A DNA stretch of 64,000 nt from Mytilus galloprovincialis. Its lineage: Eukaryota; Mollusca; Bivalvia; Mytilida; Mytilidae. The notes beneath the pieces were generated by a model. The model saw nothing but the letters and a program-made list of their open reading frames with translations. It was not told the origin of the DNA and ran no database searches. The position numbers were made by a program, and so were the translations under genes. The stretch is taken from the NCBI RefSeq assembly GCF_965363235.1, contig NC_134851.1, positions 33,508,321-33,572,320 of the forward strand, read 5' to 3'. Of the stretch, positions 50,990-60,793 are shown piece by piece; the first letter of the stretch is position 1; every line of letters begins with the position of its first letter.

Positions 50990-51621
50990 CTTAACAGTAA
51001 GAATAATTTCGAACTTAACACGTTAACATAAATTACACTGTATTATGAAAATAAAGCAAATTCAATAAGGAGAACAACAAGCGAGACATGCATAAGTAAA
51101 TCGCAGAAAAGGATTTTGAGAAAATCAGAACGTGACCAAATAAATTAGATTATAATACTCAAAGAATATGTTTAATTATCAAATATGCAAAGTCGTATAG
51201 ACGTTAATGTAACAATTATGATACTAATTAAATAGACATTAGCTGTCAAATTCAATTTCACCGCTTTGACCCAAATTCAAGATTTAAGTTTAGTAAAATC
51301 AAACGTGAATCGTAACAATACGAAGTATAATATAAACAGTTAACGACGCATGTACTCGATAAAAGATAACAATATCTTGTGTATATTTAAATCTAGCCTC
51401 CGTTTCATTTACCCCACTGGTGACCTTCCAAAACTGCCGATCGACGAGCATACAACCTGATCAAGCGATATAAACATAAATATAGATAGAAATATGAAGT
51501 AAAAACATTGCTTATATATAATTTTTTCAAGGTCTGTTGGCCATGGATTTCTGATCTATCTAAATAGTAAGAACAATTTACAAGTTAACACAACAACAAA
51601 ATGTACACTGTATTGAATAGA

Positions 51622-51665
51622 TATAAGATGTGGTATGAGTGCCAATGAGAAAACTCTCCATTAAA
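51622..51665 (-). repeat. Dispersed repeat module fragment
   Basis: AAGATGTGGTATGAGTGCCA then ATGAGAAAACTCTCCATTAA: the start of the 'gatgtggtatga' repeat seen near 12133 and 47695. Confidence 0.5.
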
Positions 51666-51989
51666 TTCACAATGTATAAAAGTAAACGATTATATACAAA
51701 TATATATATGTATCGAAAGTCTTGTTTTTGTTAGGTAGAAATCGTCATATTGCAGTATTGTCATTCGTAATTAATGCCAATATATTTAGTTCCGCCTTTT
51801 GGTAATTTATATATCAGGCCATACATTTAAAGATTATTAACATACTACAATTGTGGCAGAGCTGATCAAACTATAAAGGACCTACATTTAAGTTAGAAGA
51901 CTGCTACTGATAAATGAACTGACATTTAAGTTCAAATGCAATTATCTTATTTTACAATAAAACACAGATTTATGTGATATCATTTCATG

Positions 51990-53880
51990 TGATTATGCCA
52001 GGCAATGGGCTAAGCGCGAGAAGGAAGACGTAGACACTCTTTCCGAATGGATTAAGGCAGTAAGGTCGTTGATAAAAATCAGAATTAAGAAACTGAATGG
52101 GTCCATCAATGCCCATGCTACGTCAATTTTTAAAGACTTAAATATTGCAAAAGACCTATCCGACCTCCATGACAAATATGTTGTTGTCCCCGCAGATAAA
52201 GCCCAAATAACATCGTTTTTGTGTGTAAAAGTTATTACGTTAACTGCTTGACAAACGAATTAGGTATTGCCAATTCACTTGGAAACTCAACATATACACT
52301 CACGACACTTACCAAAGAGGAAATCCTGGATAATCATAGGTCTGTTCTATGTTCCTTTGGAATTTCAACCAAAGATGAAGAAGTGGATTTTCCATCACTG
52401 TATTGGATACCTAAACTACATAAGTGTCCTTACAAACAACGGTATATTGCTTGGTCTTCCAAGTGCTCCACGAAACCTCTTTCTAAATTATTAACATCTA
52501 TTTTATCAGCAATCAAAGACGGGCTTCAAAGTTATTGTGAAACTGCCTATTTTAGAGGTGGCGTGAATCAGATGTGGATACTTAAAAATTCCAAAGATCT
52601 TTTAGAGTACATACAATCTAACTCTCTTTCATCTTGTAACAGTATTAAAACATTGGACTTTTCTACTCTTTACACAAGTATTCCATATTCCAAACTAAAA
52701 GACAAATTGAAAGAGTTGGTATTACTTTGATTCATAAAAAAGAATGGCCAACGTAGATACATGTATCTTATCTTAGGGAAGGATAAATCCGACTTTGTAA
52801 AGAATCACTCTGATTCAAACAAAAAAATTTCTGAAACTGATATTATCAAGATGCTTGATTTCTTGATTGACAACATATTTGTTACGTTCGGAAGACGTGT
52901 TTTTCAACAGACTGTCGGCATTCCAATGGGAACAAACTGTGCCCCTCTACTTGCCGACTTGTTTCTTTATCACTATGAGGCTCACTTTATGCAGGAACTT
53001 CTCAGGAAGAAAGATAAGAAGTTAGCAATATCCTTTAACTCTACTTTCCGCTATATAGATGATGTTCTTTCACTAAACAATTCAAAATTTGGTGACTATG
53101 TGGAATGCATCTATCCCATCGATCTAGAGATAAAGGATACTACAGATACAGTTAAGTCGGCTTCATATCTTGACTTACATCTTGAAATTGACAATGAGGG
53201 TCGGTTGAAAACAAAACTTTACGACCAAAGAGATGATTTTAGCTTTCCAATTGTGAACTTTCCATTTCTAAATAGCAACATTCCAGCAGCACCTGAATAC
53301 GGGGTACATATCTCCCAATTGATACGATATTCCCGTGCTTGCATTTCTTATCATGATTTTCTTGATAGAGGGTTGCTGCTCACAAGGAAGCTATTAAACC
53401 AAGAGTTCCAAATGGTGAAGTTGCAATCATCCCTTCGTAAATTTTACGGACGCCATCACGAGTTGGTTGATTGTTATGGAATAACCGTTTTACAAATGAT
53501 ATCGGATATGTTCCTTACGTCGTAACTACAATCTTCTTCCCTTTCATGAATGTGACCTACCGAATTAGACTATTTACCGGATTTGTAATCTCATAAGCAA
53601 CACGACGGGTGCCACATGTGGAGCAGGATCTGCTCACCCTTCCGGAGCACCTGAGATCACCCCTAGTTTTTGGCGGGATTTGTGTTGTTTATTCTTTAGT
53701 TTTCTATGTTGTGTCATGTGTACTATTGTTTTTCTGTTTGTCTTTTTCATTTTTAGCCATGACGTTGTCAGTTTGTTTTAGATTTATGAGTTTGACTGTC
53801 CCTTTGGTATCTTTCGTCCCTCTTCTATTTGTAATCGTAAGTAATTATTGTTCTTATTTCCCATTATCATATTACTAGTG
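51990..53880 (+). mobile_element. Penelope-like retroelement, reverse transcriptase region, broken
   Basis: The coding part reads across more than one frame, with about two or three breaks, so it is a fossil copy. Recognisable blocks: YVVVPADKAQ, YWIPKLHKCPYK, LDFSTLYTSIP, FQQTVGIPMGTNCAPLLADL, the catalytic FRYIDDVLS and a conserved end (SSLRKFYGRHHELVDCYGI). These fit Penelope-like polymerases. No GIY-YIG endonuclease is seen after the polymerase. A 3' untranslated stretch runs to about 53880 and is shared with the relics at 4464, 12190, 55235 and 58560. The clear sequence suggests moderate age. It lies in the intron between the FN3 and Ig/FN3-like exons of paralogue 3. Confidence 0.75.
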
Positions 53881-53926
53881 GGAAGACAACATATAAAGTC
53901 ATAAGATTTTTAAAAAAAATACGTAC

Positions 53927-54247
53927 TTGCTGATCTAAGGTAAACAGTATACGAATTACACCCTTTTAAGTTACAAGCCTCTATTGTATAATTTACAAAG
54001 ACTTCCTCTGTCACTACGCCAAGATGTACAACAACTGTTATCTCAGGTACAATTAATTTGAAACTATGGAATAAATTTGAAATATGTGCCCTTCTCATCG
54101 TTATACTTGGATGTAGAACCTTGTTATGATTTGATATGTTCAGTCTTAAAATATCAAGTGCACTGTGCAAAACGAATGTAATATTCAGATCACATCTATA
54201 TATCCCAAACTGTACTCTTTTGTTTGTTGAAATAAAGATGGGCGGTG
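53927..54247 (-). CDS. Paralogue 3 Ig/FN3-like exon, acceptor AG lost
   Basis: A 321-nt block (107 codons), phase 1-1, donor GTACGT. It starts PPIFISTNKRVQFG and ends NYTIEACNLKGCNSY, with the family CNxxGC motif; fully open. By alignment the exon should begin at CACCGCC, but the two bases before it are TG instead of AG (TTATTTG). The exon may be skipped or spliced from a cryptic site. Confidence 0.68.
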
Positions 54248-55234
54248 CAAATAAGATAAGAACAATGCAATCCATATAATAGGTAAAGTAATTCTAGTGA
54301 AATAAATTTTCGTGACCAAACAATAATCATATTCCTCATTTCTCATTAAAAAATAATGTGTACTCCAATTTAAACTACGAGAAAAAAATCCATATGAGAT
54401 ATAATTAGAGCTATTCAGTAGATAGAATAAAAATGAGAAAGGAAATAGGATAGGGCATGTTTTTTTTCTGATATGCAATGAAACATAATGTGCCCATAGT
54501 ACTTGATAAGATGAACCTTACTCATTACTATTACAAAAATGAAATATTCTGAATGGAATGTGCCTCAAAAACACATTATATGTAAACATTACTTTGAAAT
54601 AGGCTATACCATGAATATTAATAGACAACGCAAGCCATACCTAGCGTTTGGGGAGTTTTTTCTGACTTTGTCTCCTTATTTCTTATATTTATCCATTATA
54701 TATAACTTTTACTTTATATTAATTTAATAAAAAATCATGTATGCTTTAATGTAATTACTTTTTAACCAGTTACAAAAAAATATTCAATTAAAGGGAAGCT
54801 CTCTGGAAGGTGGCATGAAGACTGATTTAAACCTTCTTAGAGTCTGTAAACTAGTATGTGGATGGTTAAATCAGCGTGTATACTTAAATTACTCATATGC
54901 TATTTCATTTCTTCTACAATTGAGTGAAAGTCACCCTGCAGAAATCGCTGTAGATGTCGTTTTACAGTGTAATAGATTTTTCTTTCTTAACTATTGAACC
55001 TATTAGGACAAATTTTACAGTAATGCTTGACATACAAATCTAACTTGTTTAACAAAGGCCAAAATATCATTAAGTTTACTGAAAAAGAAGTCTTCTGTTG
55101 AACCACCGAAATATAGTACAATAGTTTTAAAAAGTGCAAATTTAACAAAGATGTTTGGTGGAAGATCAATTTTTGTGTTATACCATCAATAGACAGGGTT
55201 CAGATTGTCCCTTAACACAATTTGTACTAGTTCA

Positions 55235-55590
55235 GTGATTTTGTTGGGTTGCTGCTTACAAGGAAGCTATTTAACTAAGAGTTCCACATGATGAAATTGA
55301 AATCATCCCTTCGTGAATTTTACGGTCGCCATCACGAGTTGGTTGACTGTTATGGAATAACCGTTTCACAGATGATATAGTATATGTTTCTTAAGTCGTA
55401 ACTACAATCCCCTTCCCTTTTCATGAATGGACCTACCTAATTAGATTATTAACCGGGTTTGTAATAACATGAGCAACACGACATGTGTCTTTTTGTCTTT
55501 TTCATTTTTAGCCATGGCGTTGTCGGTTTATTTTCGAATTTTGAGTTTGACTTTCCCTCTGGTATCTTTCGCCCCTCATTCAGTGATAAT
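55235..55590 (+). mobile_element. Truncated Penelope-like element, 3' end only
   Basis: Matches the end and 3' untranslated part of 51990-53880 (GGGTTGCTGCTTACAAGGAA, GCCATCACGAGTTGGTTGAC, CCATGGCGTTGTCGGTTTAT), with part of the untranslated region missing. It lies about 110 bp from the third Ig exon of paralogue 3. Confidence 0.75.
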
Positions 55591-55699
55591 GCATGTATGC
55601 ATTACTTCGTGAGGTGTGTTCAATTCTTAAAACATATCAACCAAAGAAAAAAAACATCTATATGAAAGTAAAAGAAAATGACATAAAAAATAAATATAC

Positions 55700-56012
55700 C
55701 TTCATATTGAACAGATACTGCTCCTTCCTGAAACAAATTTCCATTTCTAGCCTTTATACCATTCGATACTCTACATACGTAAATGCCAAAATGTTCAGGA
55801 AGTGTTTTATTGCTTTGTGCTATTATCGAGTACGATGGATTGGGTTGAATGTCAAACATGATGTGGTATCATTGACAACTGAATAATTTACATTCCCTTT
55901 CCATTTGATCTGATCCAATGGGGGATTGCTGTTTCCATGACAACACACTTGTGACATAGTATTTTCTATCATCTTTTAAAGGCAGGATGATCGACAATCA
56001 GCGATGGTTTGT
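55700..56012 (-). CDS. Paralogue 3 third Ig domain exon, frame broken
   Basis: Acceptor TTTTGTAG and donor GTATAT bound a 313-nt block. The frame entered from the acceptor (KPSLIVDHPAFKR) stops at TGA. An Ig B-strand and core (QVCCHGNSNPPLDQIKW) is in a second frame. The F strand (EHFGIYVCRVSNGIKARNGN, ending SVQYEG) is in a third. The equivalent exons of paralogues 1 and 2 are open, so two small indels have broken this one. One indel lies in an A-run, so a sequencing or assembly error is possible. Confidence 0.7.
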
Positions 56013-57182
56013 CTACAAAACATTGTAGCAACAAAAAAAAATATTTTTTACCGATATTTATTAGAGTTTTTTTTATTTATAAACTGACCGTATGACAATA
56101 AAGTATATTCAATGAGTATTGTTCCCCGATTTCCTTTTTGACATTGAAAATATGTGTTGCTTGTTTGACTAATTTGATTATATTTGATTATATACTGAAT
56201 GTTTTATTATGATTGGATTCATGTGTCAAATTAAATATTAAAAACTGCTTAACTTTGACGTCTTGTACAAAACAAATAACCAGTTACTTGAAGAAGAAAA
56301 AACATAATGAAAGCAAGTCTTTTTGTTTTCATTATGACATTTCAAGAACAAGTTCGTTCGATGCTTAACCGTAAACCTTGATCTGTTAAATTGTCTGTAA
56401 TTCATACATGTTAATCCAATTCATTGTCCTTTAAATTGTCGATTTTATATTGGTCTGCACGAGGGTGACATTCAAAAGATTGTCTCCTGCTGAGCCATAT
56501 GATATGATAAATTATCACTTTCGAATTATCCAATCAAATCCGGCAATGTGACGTGAAGCAATATATTGAAACCCAAATTATGAATATGAATTATTTCTTG
56601 TCCTAGTTACCTGTAATTGTTTACATATGTGTTCCTTTGTTCTATAGAGCCTTGACTCATTTGTGTCGATATGGTCAACTTCAATTAAAATCGAAGAAGT
56701 AAATAGATATTCATAACTATATCGACAATTTAAAATATCAAACAAAACAAAATGTGTAACTTATGAACTTGAAAAGAAAAACATCCGGATGCATCGACAG
56801 GGAAACCTTCTCCGACATTCAAGCATCACTCGCAGTGCAAATATTACTCAATAAAAATTTCACAATCGAAAATCAGAGAATTGACACTAAAAACATAATA
56901 TGATGTTGTAATATTAATCTTTACTATAATAATCACGGGTTTTTCCTTAATTGAAAAAAAAACAATAAGATTAAGAAAAGCTTTGCTTTTAATTTTTTTA
57001 CAAAATAGACAACTTCATCATTCTCTAATTTCACTGTACATTTTCAATTTGACAATATTTATGTTATTACTCTTCCATAAGTCAACCAGAATTCTCAATG
57101 ACATAATTTACTCTATTTGAACCCCAGGCCAAGTCAACCCTGGAAGTTCAAAATTCTCCGACATTGTTCTATATATACTTAC

Positions 57183-57473
57183 ATCGAATATCCAGTATAA
57201 CTGTATCTGTCAATGGCCTTTCTAACATGGCACTGACGGCAGAACATTGAAATGATTTCAAATTGTCCTTTTTACTTGGAACAAACGAAAATGTTATATT
57301 ACTACTCCCATTGCTCTGAAGGGTTGAACCGTTTTCAGTTAAAATGAGAGTTGCTGCTGGTTTACCGCTGTTTACAGAACAAACTATATCTAGTTTATGT
57401 CCTGCGATTCCTCGAATATGTTTCTTGTGTCTCCTTTCGAACGTATTCAGGAAAGTCAAGTTGTTTGGTGGAC
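57183..57473 (-). CDS. Paralogue 3 CD80-like C2 Ig domain exon
   Basis: A 291-nt exon (97 codons), phase 1-1, acceptor ATATTTAG, donor GTAAGT, open. GHKLDIVCSVNSGKPAATLI (B to C strands, the GKPAA turn typical of CD80-like C2 Ig) and LKSFQCSAVSAMLERPL (F strand). Paralogues 1 and 2 show no equivalent, so it was gained here or lost there. Confidence 0.82.
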
Positions 57474-57937
57474 CTAAATATTTACATTATAAAATGTTTG
57501 ATAACACATTCGTGTAAACACGAAGTGCTGTAAATCCATGTAATATGTTAATTAGAAATGTGTTTTTCTTTACAAATAAGACAAATCAAGTCTGTATACC
57601 ATTTGAAAAATAAAATTGAGTTTAGATGGTGAAGAGACGAATTTAAAAATGTCGATTTGTAGGCATCATTGTCAACAAGACTTATATGATAGAAAAAAAA
57701 TCAAACTTTATTCATGTGTAGTTATTTAGCGAATTCCAAAAAAGTCGTTTCGTGTATGAAAACAGAAAAATGTCTTCTATCCAATTGATTATTACAATTA
57801 CCAATTGTGTAATTTAATAATGTTACTAGTATCCGATAGTGCAACTATCTTGTTGAGTTCGATTAGATACGTTTTCTATGAACCATACCGAAGTAGTAGT
57901 ATAACTAATAAACCTTTAAAGAAATATTGACACTTAC

Positions 57938-58279
57938 TCTTTAAATCAACGGCGAATACAAGTACGTAAACTATTCCAGATTTCCAATGCTCGCAATTGT
58001 AATTCCCCACACCTAAGTCCGAAAAATTTCGGACAACCAAACTGCATTGATCGTTTTCATTATATCCAATAATATCAATGTTCAAGTTGATAAGTTTCGG
58101 ATTGAGAGTTAGGCCAGCCGTATAAGGTTCTTCCTCATATTTATCCATTTTTGTAATTGAAGATATTTTTGGACCTGACCATGAACTTTCATTATGCAGA
58201 CTGCATGTACAATTGAGGACAACATTGTCACCCTTGTCTGCAAAAATCTGTGTGTTTGTTCTTCTAAAAGTAACATAAC
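57938..58279 (-). CDS. Paralogue 3 V-type Ig domain exon
   Basis: A 342-nt exon (114 codons), phase 1-1, acceptor TATGCAG, donor GTAAGT, open. Ig V-like core: VVLNCTC, ESSWSGP, IIGYNENDQCSLVV and GVGNYNCEHW. It joins the signal-peptide exon in frame (codon G-GT). Confidence 0.86.
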
Positions 58280-58559
58280 CTGCATAATAATACAGTCAAT
58301 TAATGTTTAAATTATTTCAGCAAATATATAACCTTACCTTTTCTTCAATATGTTTTAATATAACAGTATTTGAATATAATTTGGCAGACGAAGTCAATGC
58401 AATGATAAGTTTATACCATTTTCACCTTGTTTAGAAAAAAAACCAGATGTGTAATATATTTGTTTGTAAATTTTCTGTGATAAAACGGGTGTTTCTAAAA
58501 GAATTATACAAATAATATACGAAATAAGATTAAGACAAACACGACATAGTTAACTGAAG

Positions 58560-58860
58560 ACTAAGCAACACGAACCCCATCATAAACTGGGGACATCTCA
58601 GATGCTCCGAAAGGGTAAGCAGATCCTGCTCCACATGTGGTATCCGTCGTGTTGCTTATGTTTTTACAAGCCCGGTAAATAGTCTATTCGGTAGGTCACA
58701 TTCGTGGTGAATAGGAAAGTGGGTTGGTGTAATATGTACGACATCAGATACCTATCCGATATTGTCTGTTAAACTGTTATTCCATAACGATCAACCAACT
58801 CATGATGGCGTCCGTAAAATCTACGAAGTGATGATTTCAACTTCACCATTTGGACCTTTT
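58560..58860 (-). mobile_element. Truncated Penelope-like element, 3' end only
   Basis: Read on minus it matches the end of the polymerase region and the untranslated end of 51990-53880 (TGGTGAAGTTGAAATCATCA, ACCACATGTGGAGCAGGATC, CGTGTTGCTTAG). Inverted relative to the larger copy and located in intron 1 of paralogue 3. Confidence 0.75.
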
Positions 58861-59089
58861 GGTTTGATACGCTTACAAAGATGAAGAGAAAATTGCTTGT
58901 TACTTTTTTTAATGCTATTAAATAGGTTGCAAATGTTAACGTTGACAATCATCTTTATTGTTTTAAAAAAAAGTATTGTCAACCTTAAATATCCATAAAA
59001 GTTCAAACAAGAAGCACGAGAAGATTACTGATCGATATTCATTTTCATTCACCATTCAGGTTACATATGTTATAACTTACTCGGTGTGA

Positions 59090-59207
59090 GTCATGGCTCC
59101 GTGTTGAAGGCCGTACTTTCATTCTATTGTTGTTTACATTTTACAAATTGTGATTGGATGGAAAGTTGTCTCATTTACACTCATACTACATCTTCTTATT
59201 CATGATT
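59090..59207 (+). repeat. Dispersed repeat module ('catcttctt' end)
   Basis: TGTTGAAGGCCGTACTTTCA, GGATGGAAAGTTGTCTCATT and ACTACATCTTCTTA; closest to 39140-39260. Confidence 0.6.
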
Positions 59208-59346
59208 TTCAAACATGTGGTTTCGTTTGCCAATATTTGCAAGTCTTTATTGTTGAGATGGTAAGTATGACATCCTTTTTAAAATTAATAATTGAAAAAT
59301 ATCGGTATTTATTTATTCATTAGAATCTAATATTGTTATATACTAC

Positions 59347-59410
59347 CTGAAAAATAACAATCAAGCAGAAACAACAAAAATATCTTCAAAATACAGCAAC
59401 TGACGAGCAT
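59347..59410 (-). CDS. Paralogue 3 first coding exon: signal peptide
   Basis: The ATG at 59410-59408 opens MLVSCCILKIFLLFLLDCYF, a classic signal peptide with a Leu/Phe core, and ends at donor GTAGTA after one base of the next codon (phase 1). This matches the phase of the V-type Ig exon 1.1 kb downstream. The promoter and 5' untranslated end cannot be fixed from sequence alone. Confidence 0.75.
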
Positions 59411-60274
59411 TGTCACATCTTTTTTTGTTAAATTAACTGAAAATTAAAAGAATATAAATATTATTAGTACTCATAACTGTTTAACGTGTCATTTGCAAAT
59501 CATTTAAAAAACAGGTAAATAGTTGTTATCTGACATCTAAGTTGTATTTTTTTTTACATTGCTCTATATATATGTTATTTGCATAAACTGCATACATGAA
59601 CGTAAAAAAATACTATCGGCATTATGACATTTTTTTTAGAAAAGGGCCACATATAGACAAATAGACTGAAATTGTTTAGTATGGTCTCAATAGTAGATGA
59701 GTTAGTAATTGGTAACACAAACAATGAGGCAAAGTATACAAGTGAAAAGAATAGATTCGATACTTTAAATAGTTCGAAATCCTAATAGTTCTCTGTCTGT
59801 TAATGTAAGCTTAAACTTACCCATGGCGTTTTCATTGTTTTTGACGTATGAGTATGAGTTCCCTTTGGTATTATTTGCGTCTCTCAAATTGTTCAGGTTA
59901 AACCAATATATACGAACGAGGCAGTTCAAAGATAAATTCCCCTTCAGTTCAGATTTGCTGGTATACAGACAAAATGAAGTTGCTTGTTTGTTTCAAATCG
60001 TACGAATTACTTAACTTATCAAATTGAAAAGCTAGACGTATACAACATATGTTACGAAAACATATTCAATAACATTTTCTCTCAAATATTATTATTGGCA
60101 GCACGTAACTAGTCACCTTTCCTAAGCCTTGTATATTTTACAGTTACTATATCTTATGAATAAGATTCTAAAATAATCTAATCTAATAAATTGAAGGGTT
60201 GTTTTTGAATAGTATAATATTTGCAAGATATGAATGTTGTTGTACATCTGGAAATATAAAGGTAGTCTAACGAG

Positions 60275-60370
60275 TTGAGTTAGGGAAGATCTTCTTTGGC
60301 TCTTTTTGTAACAGCGCTGCCTTTTGATCAAGAGATTGAGGGTTCGATTCCCGCTGAAACCATCCATGGG
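60275..60370 (+). repeat. tRNA-derived SINE head, copy 1
   Basis: GTTAGGGAAGATCTTC, then a tRNA-like anticodon arm (CTGCCTTTTGATCAAGAG), a B-box GGGTTCGATTCCCGC and an encoded ACCATCCATGGGTTTTCAC. Arms pair poorly compared with a real tRNA, and the sequence continues into a longer unit, so it is SINE-like rather than a functional tRNA gene. It resembles Gln- or Lys-type tRNAs. Confidence 0.6.
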
Positions 60371-60644
60371 TTTTCACAAAAATGACGCAGGGAGCAACTT
60401 CTACTTATACATACAAGTGTGTAGACGTGCTGGGCAGTTTGGTAAGGTCATTATGGTTTACCAGTTCATAGGAAGACCGGTACATGTCTATGTGACATGC
60501 AGGGAACTGGCCAGAGGATTACCGAGAAGAGGTCTCGGATTTGTACAGTAGTGCCCCTGTGAGATGCTCGGATGGATCGTATGTAGCCCGAACAAGAATA
60601 CGGGGAAGAGTGTTGTAGACCTTGAAATAAAATAGTATAACTAG

Positions 60645-60740
60645 TTTAGTTAGGGAAGATCTTATTTGACACAATTGGTAAGAACACTGCTTTTAGATCC
60701 CGAGATTGATGGTTCTAATCCCGCTTGTACCATCCATGGA
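60645..60740 (+). repeat. tRNA-derived SINE head, copy 2
   Basis: A second copy of the same head: GTTAGGGAAGATCTTATTTG, AATTGGTAAGAACACTGCTT, GATGGTTCTAATCCCGCTTG and ACCATCCATGGATTTTCAC. The two heads are 370 bp apart in the same orientation, with a less AT-rich body between them (about 60370-60640). Confidence 0.6.
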
Positions 60741-60793
60741 TTTTCACAACAGTGATTAGGAATAGATCTAAACGGTTATATATGTCTATGTGA

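Larger units (their letters stand above)
46962..59410 (-). pseudogene. IgSF type I membrane receptor, paralogue 3 (damaged)
   Basis: Exons in order on minus: signal peptide (59410-59347), V-type Ig (58279-57938), CD80-like C2 Ig (57473-57183), Ig (56012-55700), Ig/FN3-like (54247-53927), FN3 (50989-50699) and TM/tail (47464-46962). All introns are phase 1. Signal peptide, first two Ig domains, TM and tail are open. Three consecutive middle exons are damaged: the third Ig exon has two frame changes (313 nt, not a multiple of 3), the Ig/FN3-like exon has TG where the acceptor AG should be, and the FN3 exon has an in-frame TAA. Because all are symmetric phase 1-1, skipping them would keep the frame. 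It may be a pseudogene, a null haplotype or a short-isoform gene. The tail shares the tyrosine blocks of paralogue 2. Confidence 0.6.

Noticed and set aside
60290-60365. Functional tRNA gene
   Set aside because: The B box is good but the acceptor and D arms do not pair, and a second copy with the same flanks shows a SINE.
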